The notes beneath the pieces were generated by a model. That model made no database searches and was not told the origin of the DNA. It worked only from the letters and a program-made list of their open reading frames with translations. Made by a program: the position numbers and the translations under genes. Positions 1 to 15,527 of a stretch of 64,000 bases of DNA are shown here, piece after piece. Each line of letters opens with the position of its first letter. Within the stretch, counting starts at the first letter, position 1. The DNA comes from Chionis minor (Eukaryota; Chordata; Aves; Charadriiformes; Chionididae), in assembly GCA_013398295.1 (NCBI GenBank), contig VZSF01001886.1, positions 371,816-435,815 on the forward strand, given 5' to 3'.

Positions 1-5407
<5,407 letters not shown>

Positions 5408-5545
5408 TGAATTTCATTCGCCTGCTTAGCTGCTTTTTAATTGAAGCGATGGTTACTCTGTATAGACACCGTGTAGGCATTCCACTTGCTCATACTGTGC
5501 CCTTCTCGAGACCTACAATAAACCTACTGATTTTTTTTTAAAGCT
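5408..5545 (+). terminator. PSMA7: PSMA7 3'UTR and polyadenylation signal
   Basis: A short 3'UTR follows the stop codon. The canonical AATAAA lies at 5517-5522 and is followed by a T-rich stretch near 5531-5540, so cleavage is expected at about 5535-5550. Confidence 0.85.
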
Positions 5546-7785
5546 GCTGTTTTAAAAAACATCTGTCTGTTCCTTAGATTTTAATTCCTGCTACAGAAGA
5601 GCGGGAGCGACCCATTAAAGGACAAAGACCTGGTTGGCATTTTTTTCCTGGGACACGGGGGTTTGGTTGCTGATTCCCGTCCCTCCTGCCTCAGTTTCTG
5701 GCCCTGCTGAGGGCTGTGTTACCGCTCTGGAATTCTGCTTTTCCCCCTGGCTGGTGTCCTCAGCTGTGGGTGCAGGCAGGGGCGCTGGCGGGAGTGCTGC
5801 CTGTCCCTGTCACTGTCCCCGTCCTGGGTGGTGACACAGAGCCCGGGTGTGTCAGCTGGCTCAGAACAAAGCGGTGCTGGTGCGGCTGCCCACGGGGAGC
5901 GACAGACCAGTCGCTTCCCAACACTAAAAATAACCCCCAGGAATGTTGTGTGGGACACAGCTAAACTGTAACGCTGCTCCGCGTCCTCCCTGCTCCCACC
6001 CCGCGCACTTGGGTTTAACTCTTCACTCTTCCCACTGTCTCATCCCGTGGGCGGGTGCTGTCAGGGGTGCAGGGACCTGCTCGTGACAGGCGGGACCGGC
6101 TCCGGGCCATCCTATGGTGCAATAACCTTTGTGGCCGATACAGCTGAAGGGTCCGGTGGCAGCTGTTTATTCCAGTGCTTCAGAACTGGCCCCCAGGAGC
6201 CGCAACCGGGAATTGAGAATTATTTTTCCGGTAGCTGCACGGTGGCAGCTCCACTCTCCTGTTCTGGCCACGGAGCAGCTCTGTGTGCTGTGGAGGGCGG
6301 ATCAGGGCAGCGCTCCGGGACTGCAGCCAGTGCTCCGGGGCCTCTGTGACACAGAGAAAGCAGGATGGGGTGGGAGCGGGGGAGCCTGCGGGAGCAGGTC
6401 GTGCTGCCCAGGGGGCCATGGGCTGCTGAGACAAGGGGGTACAGGACAGCCCAGGGCGGGCACCGGCCCCTTCGCTGTGGTGAAAAGTGGGTTTGGGGCT
6501 TTTTTGTTCCCGGTGCTTTGTCTCTCCTCCAGTGCGACCCCTGGGCACAATAAAGGGCTTTGTCCATCCCATCTGCGCTCCCCCAGGCAGCTCCACTCCC
6601 AGCTTTCGGGGAAGGGGGAAGCTGGTCCCTTCACCAGGGGCGCCAAGTGCTGCCTTTTCCCAGTGGGAGAAGCCCAAGGCCTCTTCCCGCAGGGCTCAGC
6701 TCAGCTTCCCCATTCCTATCCCCCACCCCCGGGAACAGGGATTCCAGCGGCTGTTGACAGCTGAGGGGCTGCACAGGGGCGCAGCAGGACAGGCCTGGCA
6801 GCAGCACGGCCAATGCCAGGTGTCCCTGTGCCCCGCACCAGGGAGCGCAGCCACCCCCGGACATGGCACCCCCTGAGGGTCCCTGGGGCAGGCGCAGGGA
6901 GTCGCTCCCAGGCTGTTTCCCCGGCGGAGTGGTGTGGGCAGAGGAGCACCCAGCAGTCCAAGGACAGGAGCGCTCCAGGGCAGCTCCGCGGCGCGGGAGG
7001 GAGGTGCTGGAAGAGGGTGTTGTTTCATTTATCAGTCCTTGGAGTTTTGCAGTTGGAGAAGCTGCCCAGTTCCCTCGCATTCCTCAGCTTCCAGGTGGAA
7101 GCTGACAGGGCTGGAACAGAGCGGGAGGGGCAGCTGCGCGCCCCAGGCCCTGGGAAGGAGCATTCCCGCAGGAGAAGGGCTGGCAGGCAAGGAGCCGGGG
7201 CAGAGCCAGGTCCTGGGCCCAGCTGGGAGAGGCCGGGATCCGGCCAGCGCAGCAACGACTGCGGCTCCTGTGTTAGAGCCAAGGCTTTACTGCAGAGACA
7301 AGGGCAAGTACTGCCTTAAAAATAAAAGGTGTTATTAGACAGAAATTAACGATGATTTCTCCTTTTGCCACAGCCACCTGGGCCAAGTCAGCTGTGCAAT
7401 TCCCTCTTTTAACATCACACTGGCTTTGTGCCAGCGGAGACACTGGAGGCTCCGCAGCAGCTTCCAGGGAAGCTGTTCCCGCACACGCCCTGTTGTGCTG
7501 GTACGAGCCGGGACACCGACAGCGTTTCCAGCTGCCGAACCAGCAGCGCGGCCCCAAACCCAGCCCCAGGTCAGCCCCGCAACCGGGCCGGGGCCCAGAG
7601 CAGCGGTAACAGAATGGGGTACCAGTGCCTGGATGGGGGTTTAAGCCGTCCCAAATACAGCGCGAGACGCTCCAGGCTGCCGCAGCCCCGTTCTCTTCGA
7701 GTTGGATTTGAGCCCTGCTGGGAGCGGTGTCCCACGAGCCGCACGGGCCAGCGGCACTCAGCTACGGATGGAACAAAGTAGGAGG
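5546..7785. other. Convergent PSMA7/LSM14B spacer, GC-rich
   Basis: About 2.2 kb between the two convergent 3' ends, with high GC content. Many overlapping open frames are present on both strands, but none shows conserved protein, splice structure or codon bias I can support. Two isolated plus-strand polyadenylation hexamers occur, AATAAA at 6549-6554 and within a run near 7319-7326. They could serve read-through PSMA7 transcripts or be chance. Confidence 0.6.
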
Positions 7786-9449
7786 GAAACATTAAACATT
7801 TACATGTTTATTATAATTACAATTTACATTACTCCAAAGAGCAGCCCCACTGCTATGTTCTAACTCTTAGCAATAAAGTCCTACAAAAATAAATCCAAGC
7901 TTTTACAGTAACCTAGGTCAATGCGTAACTAAAAAATTCTAGCTATGTAAGGGGTTCGGTCATCAAGGTGCTTTTTCGACAAAATTCCCTACCAACCAAA
8001 AAAGGGACACATGCCTATAGCAATTTAACCCACTTAGTCATGCAAACGAATGGAAACCCCCCTCCCAGCCCCTCTCCCCACATACAGATTTTTAAAAACA
8101 AAAGAAACCCAACTAAACTATTTACAGTATGGGGGGTACAGAGGAAACAAATTAAACATGCCCATCCGTTAAGCTTCATTATATGGACTCCCATCCCTAG
8201 TTTAATGAAAACATTCCATAGTGTTCCACCACAGTCTACTAGTGTACAGGGAACTGTTTGCACTTGGTACTACCCACGAGCCAGGTACAACCCGAGACGA
8301 GGAGTCAGAGCTCCGGATCTGCATCCCGGACAGTCACCCCCGGCCCCAAACACTGCCTTCGAGCGCACGAGGGGGGACACTTGCGCTCCTGCCCCTCCCC
8401 CGCCGCTGCCCTGACCCCCCCAGGGGCTCCCAGCACCCTTCGGCTGGAGGCAGTGGGGCTTCTGAGTCAGCCTGCGGGACCCCCTCAGTACCAGCCGACA
8501 AACAGCTGTACAGGCATTTACACTACCACATGATCAACACTCCAGTACTCCCAAGTGACAATATACACAACTCCTCAGCACCAGGAATCCCTTCTGAGAT
8601 ACCAAGTGCTACTCCACACCTGCCGCTGAGAACAGCCCCAGCAGCAGCACCACAGAATCCATTTGGTTGCCCAAACAAACAAATTAGAGCTGGTTTATTT
8701 CAAGTGAGCTTTGGTTCCATGTGAAAATACCATGATTGAGCTTCTTCAGGGTTCAGAAAAGGAGTCTGACTTCAAGCTTAGACTGTAGCAGCCTTTGAGA
8801 GACCCAGAAAGAAGAACCATGTAAGTTAGTCTGCACTTAAAAAAAAAAACAAACCACAAACAAAAAAGACACCCTGAAGAAGGTACCCCTGAACACATTC
8901 CCTCTTCCAAAGAATATTCCAGCTGACAGTTGCTGGTCCAAAATAAGTCCAGAATATAAGCAGTAGTACATGAAGTTCTGTCGCTTGAGCTGAGACAGTA
9001 AACAATATGAACCATTTTCCCACATTAGTGCAGCAGTTGGTTGTTTTCTTTCTATATACAGTTTCATCCTCTCAGGAGAGATGTTGGAACCTGTTTGGGA
9101 AAAAGGGAAAGTTAGATTCGCTACTGTGGGGATCCTCCCCCAAGAAAACCAAAGCGCCACGTTCACACCCAGGTATCAACCAAAATGCTACCCAGAGCCC
9201 CGGCTCACACCAGTAGCTCTGGCTGTCACAGGCACAAGGTTGGCCCAAGAAATCGACCGAACGACATGTCAGAGAACACACTAAACCCACTCCTGTCTCC
9301 TGCTGCTGCTCCAACAGACAGAGCAGACGCAGCAAGGAACAGCACGTACACCCCCGTGAGACGGCAGGGCCAGAGAGGCTGCCCAGGTAGCTCGGGCAAA
9401 CCCGGTGCAGAGACAGTGTTTGTTCTTGCTAAGAAACTTGCCTCTGGAG
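7785..9449 (-). other. LSM14B: LSM14B 3'UTR with two polyadenylation signals
   Basis: The sequence downstream of the LSM14B stop (minus strand). AATAAA occurs on the minus strand at 7812-7807 (distal) and at 8699-8694 (proximal). The distal signal marks the likely gene end near 7785-7800, giving a 3'UTR of about 1.65 kb if unspliced. A-rich runs near 8838-8870 (plus-strand orientation) are present. The extent is inferred from the signals alone. Confidence 0.6.
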
Positions 9450-9615
9450 TTACACTCTGCCAGTACCAGCTCTGTGAGTGGTTTGGTTCCGCCTCGCTGC
9501 TCCACTGCCCCTTCCTCCTCGAAATCCACCACGGAAGCTGCGGCCACGAAGAAACCGTCCAGACACTCCGAATGTCTCTGTATTGAGCTTCCTTTCTTCA
9601 GCCCATGTGGTACGC
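9450..9615 (-). CDS. LSM14B: LSM14B terminal coding exon (TFG box, RGG tail)
   Basis: Reads [20 protein letters not shown], then [20 protein letters not shown], then [14 protein letters not shown] and TAA at 9452-9450. Acceptor GCTCCAG. The tail matches the human C-terminus THRAGTGRV closely. Confidence 0.95.
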
Positions 9616-12600
9616 CTGGAGCTGGACAAGACATTCCCATTTAATACTCACACTCATTTAGCTGGGAAGCTTCAAGCACCCTGATTCTGTTGAATCTAAA
9701 TTCTGTCGAACTAAACCGCCACAAGAGCCAAGTCAGCATGGGTACACCGCAGCACCTCGACTCCTCTATGCACGGATTTGGAGGTGACAGCCGTTGGCTT
9801 CTGTAAGCCTAGAAAAGGGTTGAGCACAGTCTCGCTGGCATTTCAAACTGTCCTGTTTTCTTGTAAACTACAAACTCCTGCCTTGAGCAAAGCCTCTCCA
9901 AGAAGCCGGGAAGCCCTGTCACGACCGGGGTTCTGCAGGCTACTACGGAGGTCGCTCCACAGCACCAGGGTGTCCCTTCCTCAGCAGAGCCTGCCTCGCC
10001 GTACGGCAGGCACCTGCAAGAGAGCTTTGCTAAAGGGAAGCAGAAACATTACCAGGGAATTTCCCTTCCTGACACCACAGGGATGTCTGACTCGGCCAGG
10101 CAGGTGATAACATCAGTGTCGGCAGCGAGAGATGAAGCTGTCTTTGAACAGGCCCCTTTAATCTCGAGCATTTCCGCAGAGACCCAACCTCCTCTGCCCC
10201 AACTCCGGGCTTAGCTCGCGCCTGTCCGCAAGTTGCACCATCTTCAGCACAGCATGACCCTGACGCCTCCTCCCACAAACGAGATAAGGAATTTGTTTAA
10301 AATCAATGGGTTCAAAGTCAGTACTGGGAAACAGAACTGGAAATTCCTGTATCACAGTTTAGGCAAGTGTAGCACTATCAGCTGAAATCCTTGCTCTGCG
10401 TTTGATCCCACCGCACGAAGCTCGGTTGCTATCCCTTGTAAACCACCGAATAGGGGGCAATGCTCCCTTCTAAAGGCTGCTTTGCTGACTTTCTTGCATT
10501 TTAAGATTTTTAAAGAATTAAACCCTGTGACAGATTACGTCTAGAATTCTTTAGGCATAGAATTACATTTAAAAAAGCAATCTTTTAGAAAATACTCACC
10601 TAGATTTCAGTTCTGAAGAAATGTTGTCAAAGAAAGACTTGGATTTATCATAATAGCAGTTGGGTCCCAGAAGGTCCTCCTCTGCATTCCCGTCATTGTT
10701 TTGAGTTGCCACTCCAGGGTCCCCTTTTTCTTCCCCCGTCTCTGCTTTGTCATCTGAAGATAATAAAACGTATTACACTCCCTTGATGCATACTGAAGAG
10801 CCATCTGTTCTCCTGCTCCCTCACACAAGATTTGAGATGCTGCCACATGTAATCATGCAGTTTCTCAGAACGAGTTTGTCCGCGCAGCGTTTACTACAGC
10901 TCAGCAATTCTTATTTAACAAAGTCACAAACCTTTAAAGTTTAGTTTCTTCTTGAATTCTTTATCAAGTTCCTCTCTGTTGAACTGTGCATTTGCACTTT
11001 CAAAGTCAAAGTCACCTTCAAACTTTATTGTATTTTCCTTCACAGTAGTTGGTCTGTTTTGTCCTCTAGAACGGTTTCTGGTTCTCCTGTTTCCTGAAAG
11101 CAGGAGAGTTTGAACACTTGGTAACACACAGCGGGTTAAAAGACTTGCTCAAGACCAGAGGAAACCAGGGTTAGAAATCAGGAGTTTCTGGCTTCCAGTC
11201 CTGCGGTTGGTTAGCCCATAGCTCCTTGCAAGCAACTTCTGACCTTGGCTGCAGCAGACACGTTACAGCAACACTTCAACTTTCTGAAAAGCACTCCTGG
11301 ATGTCAGTCTCACTAGTTAGACAGAGCACACCCAGGTTCCCTTCCAGTTTGAGGAGAGGACATCGGAACAGGCGCTGTACCGAGAAACGCTGAGGGAAGC
11401 GGGGAAAACTATCTTGTCTGTCTGCTGTTCATCTGCAGGCACGGTACTGCCATTAGCCTACAAACCTGCCACGATGGCACAGAGCAGCAGGTCACTGGTT
11501 TCAGAAAATCCACCCAAGGCTCATCCAGCCACAATGGGAGCTTGTACTTTGTTATGTTTCTGGCTTCCAACTGAGGAGCTACCAACTCCTTTTTAAAAAA
11601 AACTATAACCCCTTTTGCAGTACTGCCCCCTCAGGCAAATTAATTTGAAGGCTTGTTTCCTGCCTTTTCTCATTTTGCTCAGGCAGAAATACCTGTTTGA
11701 ATTTAATTTCCCTTTTTTCTGACCTGTGCTTAAACTGCAGTCTTGATACAAGACCTCTGCTCTACAGAAGCGAGGGCTCTGTGGTTCCTCTCAGTTGTAA
11801 CAGCTCTGGAAATTCTTAAATATGCTGCCCTTCCCAGAAAAATACTACAGATTTCAGAGAAATCTAGTTGCTGCTGCAAACTCAGAGCACCAATCTGCAT
11901 AACACACCACGTTTTTTCTAGAAAAGACCAGAATTCTGTCCCTGGCATGTTCTGAACCTCTGGGACTCCAGAACCCATTTTATTAGGGAGCATCTCTGGA
12001 TGCCCAAAGCCTTATCAAGCTTTATTTTGCTCTCAATCTTTCATCCAATAATCCTTCACTGAAATTAACACTATTTGCCTTTATAGGCTAAGGTTCAACA
12101 TCAGGTTAACCTACCTGATCTCCTCCTTTGAGGTCTTCTGTTTTCATCATTCACCTGTCCTTGGGTTTGCACAGGTGCTGCCTGAACTGTATCTACTGAA
12201 CAAGAAGGATAAACTTCACAAAGGAGCACAGGAACAAAACCAGAACAGCTTAGTCTTGCCACGCGCCTTTGAGGGACGCACCCAAACAGCACGTTGGCTT
12301 TCCATGGCACATACATACCATTTGTCTTACTACTGCCCTGTGGAACCTGCCGTCCATTGCGCTGAACCCCCGGAGTTACTTTCACTGGGGGTGGCTTTTG
12401 CGAGTTCATGTTGTCACCTGGGCCAGTCTGAACAGCCTGCTCTACCATGGGGCTTTTGCGGACTGGGTGAACAGAAGGAAAGCCAGCACCTGGAAAAAAT
12501 CCCAATGACTAAGTGCCCCTCGGAAAATGCGCCAACACTATTCAAACCCTGCCCACTGCTACTGAGAAACCGTTTTGTCAAGAATTACTCAAAGCCTTCA

Positions 12601-15527
12601 GTGTTTATCATTACACACTATGTTTAAGTGGCATATACACTAGGTAAGGCAATACTGCCATACAAGTCTCGGCTCCCAATCCAGAGCCTTAAAAATCAGG
12701 AAATTTACCCATTTACTTCTTAAACCAAGTTAGACACGCATTAGGTAAGCAAGCCAGGTCAGTCTCTCGGACAGTTTATACCAAAATCCAATTTATAGCT
12801 GTATCCTCAGTTACACAGGATTTTACTTTACACGATACTTTAAATCTGAAGCAAAAATCCACCATTTTGAAACTGCTCAAGAAAGCTTCCCCACTTTGTC
12901 AACAGTTTTGCAGCAAAAGCTTAGCTACCTTAACTATATCCCATTTTGTAAGCCGCTTTTAGAAGTCCTTCAATTTCATTGCTTATTGTTAGCTTTCAGA
13001 CAAAGAAAACCTGAAACCAGACCAGGATCTCAAAGTTACCCTTTTAAATTCCTTCTTGGTCAAGGCCAAAGTGTTACCAAGACTTCTGTTGCTCTTCCAT
13101 CCAGGCTTATTTATTCACACTACAAAACATGTAAATACTTTTCATGGTTTGGTATACCTTACACCAATTATATTAAAAAAGTGACAGTCTTCAGTACTCA
13201 GAAGAAACACTGCATTCTAGATTTAATTAGAAGTTTTGGAGTACTACAGGTTTATGTAGTTACGCGTAAGAGAACTGCTTGGAAGCAAACTTTAACTGAA
13301 TATACTTTAAGAGCAAGAAAAGTGAAAAGCTGAAGAGTACACACAAACCAAGCCACTGACACTTCTGGGTCACCCAAGTCCACATGAGATATACCCAGTA
13401 GGTAACATCATGCAGGTTCCCAGTTAATGTACACCTGGAAAACTTGCAAGGAAGACAGACATATCCTAAGGATTATTCAGTAGGACAAAGCTGCTGTGCA
13501 AGTTTAACATGAGAAAGTTTCAAAGCTTAGCCAGAATATTGAGAAAGTACGTACAGATAGATGGCCAAAACCAGAGAGTAAGTAAAAACAGTTTCATGCC
13601 AACACAAGCATACATGCTTAAGTTAAAAACAGATGAGACTAATTACCATGTTTAAATGCAGGCTGCACCTGGTCTCTCTGCTCTGAGGATGGTCAGTCTA
13701 GTATCTCTACTCAACCTCCTTTAAAAAGTTTTTACACACAGAAGCAAGCACCCAGAACTGTGTTATCTCAGCTTACCACAACTCGGATATCGCTCACTGT
13801 TAGTCATGCTTTACTAACTGGGACTCTTGACAAGCTACTGTGCCCCATCACGCATGAAAACTATCCTGATATTTCCTCAATTAAAGCAATACTCCTGAAT
13901 TTTCTGTTAATCTGTGTCTCTTAACAGCAAGGCCACCCACAATGTAAGCAGTGAGCTTGTCTTTCCAGGAAAGACTAATTAATTCCTCGCCCAGTCTCTA
14001 AGGTGACACACATTCCTGGATAGGATGCAGCACATCAACATCCCTAAACCTCAGCCCTCTCCTGATACTTACACAAGAGGATCCGCTGTCCTGTACTTTT
14101 TCCTTCTCCTGTCTCTCTAATTGATACTTCTAGGACAGGAGCAATACTTCATGTAACAAAAGGCAAAACCAGCTGCGAACAAACTAGTTCTATTAGCATT
14201 ACCCACATAAGTACTATCATTCTAGGAGGGGTTAACAAGAACAGAGTGTTTGCAAGTGCCATGCAGTTCTTCCAAATATTTGGAGTCCTCAAACTGCTGT
14301 TACCCTTGGAAGAGAGCTGATGGGGCTCTGAAGACATGTCAGGCTCTGAAACAGGTTGTGGAGACGGAGAAGAACTAGGACTGGAAGCAGCTGCTGATGC
14401 TGGAGGGCTTACCAATTTCTCTGAAGAGATAGAGGGAAGAAGAGAAAGCAAAGATATACGGATAAGATACAAGGTAGTGAAACATTTGAAGGACTTGGAA
14501 AGAGATACAAGAATCTCTAGAACAGCATTAGAGCAGCGTATTTACAGTCCTCTCTGGGAATACAAGTTCTTTTTACACGTGATGTATATGTAAGGTATGT
14601 TAGGTTAGAAATGAACTGGTCTCAACTGTTAAGCATTCCCATTACTTGCAGAAAGAAACTTTGGCTATTTAGTTTGTTTCTTTCTTTCGTGTGTGTGTGT
14701 GTGTAAGTGAAAGGCAGGCCTCCTTGCAATAAGATCATTGCACAAAGTTGTTAACTACTTATTCACTGCTTGACGCAGCCTGACACTCGGCAGGGAATTC
14801 AGTATTAGTTACTGTTGTTTGGTTTCACAGTAGCTGCATACAAGAACCATACCTTTATTCTAGCAAGTAAAGTTTTTACTTACCTAAACCTAACGAAGCT
14901 GCATACTGCTGGCTAAGTAAAGAGCTGGCAGCAAGCTGGCTGTAAGGTGGCATACCTCTAAATGGGCTGTAAGGCACATGTGGCTGAAAGGATGATGTAG
15001 AGGCAGAGCCCAGTGAAGACTGCAACAAGACAAAGTACATTTCCATTTACAGTGTCCAGAAGTCAACTTGCTTTGGCAGTGATTCTCTACTTCACATACA
15101 GCATTACTAAAGCTTAAGTAAACACCGAGAAGGGTTAGTTTACCTCTTCAGGATTTTCCTGCATTCTCAGCTAGGTAAACTAGCTCTGGCTTTTGTTGAC
15201 TGAAGTCTTTAATGCTGCTGCTATTTTAAACATTACAACAAGATTCAGGATGCTTCAATCTGAAGATTCCTCGAGACACTCACTTGCCTTCATTTTTTTT
15301 AAGTTTATACCAAAATCAAGTCTTTCATCACCAACATTTTATCAACGCTTCAGGCTAACTTACTTGAACAATGGCAGGATCTTGTGGCAGAGTATGCTGA
15401 GCTTTTGGAGGTTCACAGACAGTGATGTCTTTGATGTCACTTCCTCGGAAAATAATGTATTCATAGATTTCTTCTCTCGGAGGAGCAGGTCTGTCTGTGG
15501 GCCGGTCTTCAGTACCAAAGGATCGCA
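9450..15527 (-). CDS. LSM14B: LSM14B (RAP55B), LSm-domain mRNP protein, first coding exon missing
   Basis: Seven conserved minus-strand exons (15527-15364, 15019-14884, 12489-12319, 12195-12115, 11093-10932, 10753-10600, 9615-9450) join in frame to 344 residues plus stop, with an optional exon at 14420-14304. With the roughly 42 residues of the missing first exon this gives about 386 residues, against 385 in human. The family binds mRNA and represses translation in P-bodies, stress granules and oocyte RNPs with DDX6 and EIF4E partners. Visible in order: the C-terminal half of the LSm domain; an S/P-rich linker; an FDF box ([20 protein letters not shown]); an FFD box ([15 protein letters not shown]); a TFG box ([13 protein letters not shown]); and a C-terminal RGG tail ([14 protein letters not shown]). 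All splice sites used are GT-AG. The start codon is most likely in the gap at 19911-20684. Confidence 0.96.
10600..10753 (-). CDS. LSM14B: LSM14B coding exon with FFD box
   Basis: Reads [20 protein letters not shown], then [20 protein letters not shown] and [10 protein letters not shown]. The acidic linker differs from human but the FFD box is conserved. Acceptor ATCTTCAG, donor GTGAGT. 154 bp, ending in phase 2. Confidence 0.94.
10932..11093 (-). CDS. LSM14B: LSM14B coding exon with FDF box
   Basis: Reads [20 protein letters not shown], then [20 protein letters not shown] and on to KKLNFK. Carries the FDF helix pair used by this family to contact DDX6. Acceptor CTTTCAG, donor GTTTGT. 162 bp, phase 1 on both sides. 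Confidence 0.95.
11128..11225 (+). repeat. MIR-type SINE remnant, 3' part
   Basis: Contains the ordered words GGGTTAAAAGACTTGCTCAA, CCAGGGTTAGAAATCAGGAG and CTTCCAGTCCTG. These parallel the right half of the MIR/CORE-SINE consensus (GTTAAGTGACTTGCCCAAGG, then a GATT-AGAACCCAGG-type region, then CTCCCAGTCC). It is strongly diverged and lies within an LSM14B intron. Confidence 0.6.
12115..12195 (-). CDS. LSM14B: LSM14B coding exon ([16 protein letters not shown] region)
   Basis: Reads (V)[13 protein letters not shown] then [13 protein letters not shown]. Acceptor CTTGTTCAG, donor GTAGGT. 81 bp, phase 1 on both sides. It is basic and Arg-rich, leading into the FDF box. Confidence 0.94.
12319..12489 (-). 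CDS. LSM14B: LSM14B coding exon ([13 protein letters not shown] region)
   Basis: Completes the split Gly and reads [20 protein letters not shown], then [15 protein letters not shown] and on to QGSSKTN. Acceptor TTTTCCAG, donor GTATGT. 171 bp, phase 1 on both sides. Confidence 0.94.
12490..14303 (-). other. LSM14B: LSM14B intron between cassette exon and RKSPMVEQ exon
   Basis: 1.8 kb, moderately AT-rich, unique-looking. A plus-strand open frame at 12896-13333 has no recognisable protein content. The other LSM14B introns (9616-10599, 11094-12114, 14421-14883, 15020-15363) hold no genes; an (GT)8 run at 14689-14704 and a MIR-like remnant at about 11128-11225 are the only repeats I recognise. 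Confidence 0.65.
14304..14420 (-). CDS. LSM14B: LSM14B probable cassette exon (Ser/Pro-rich, 39 codons)
   Basis: On the minus strand, TATCTCTTCAG precedes an open stretch that encodes (E)[19 protein letters not shown] followed by [19 protein letters not shown] and ends at donor GGTAAC. It is 117 bp long, phase 1 on both sides, so inclusion or skipping keeps the LSM14B frame. Skipping recreates the LGLGAGF junction of the human protein; inclusion would read LGLEKLVSPP. Splice signals, phase and sequence type all support an exon. I cannot confirm that it is used. Confidence 0.72.
14689..14704. repeat. (GT)8 microsatellite
   Basis: An uninterrupted GT dinucleotide run in an LSM14B intron. Confidence 0.9.
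14884..15019 (-). CDS. LSM14B: LSM14B coding exon 3
   Basis: Reads [20 protein letters not shown] through [13 protein letters not shown] plus the first base of a Gly codon. Acceptor TTGCAG, donor GTAAGT. 136 bp, phase 0 in and phase 1 out. Confidence 0.95.
15364..15527 (-). CDS. LSM14B: LSM14B coding exon 2 (LSm domain, C-terminal half)
   Basis: Starts inside a split Val codon (phase 1) and reads [20 protein letters not shown], then [20 protein letters not shown] and on to DPAIVQ. Acceptor CTAAAG is weakly pyrimidine-rich; donor GTAAGT is strong. 164 bp. Confidence 0.95.

Noticed and set aside
6047..7319. Cluster of open frames in the PSMA7-LSM14B spacer
   Set aside because: High GC lowers stop frequency; frames occur in all six readings and show Pro/Gly/Ala/Arg bias without conserved motifs.
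12896..13333. 145-codon plus-strand open frame antisense to an LSM14B intron
   Set aside because: No recognisable motif, no splice or start context, ordinary intron composition; judged a chance frame.
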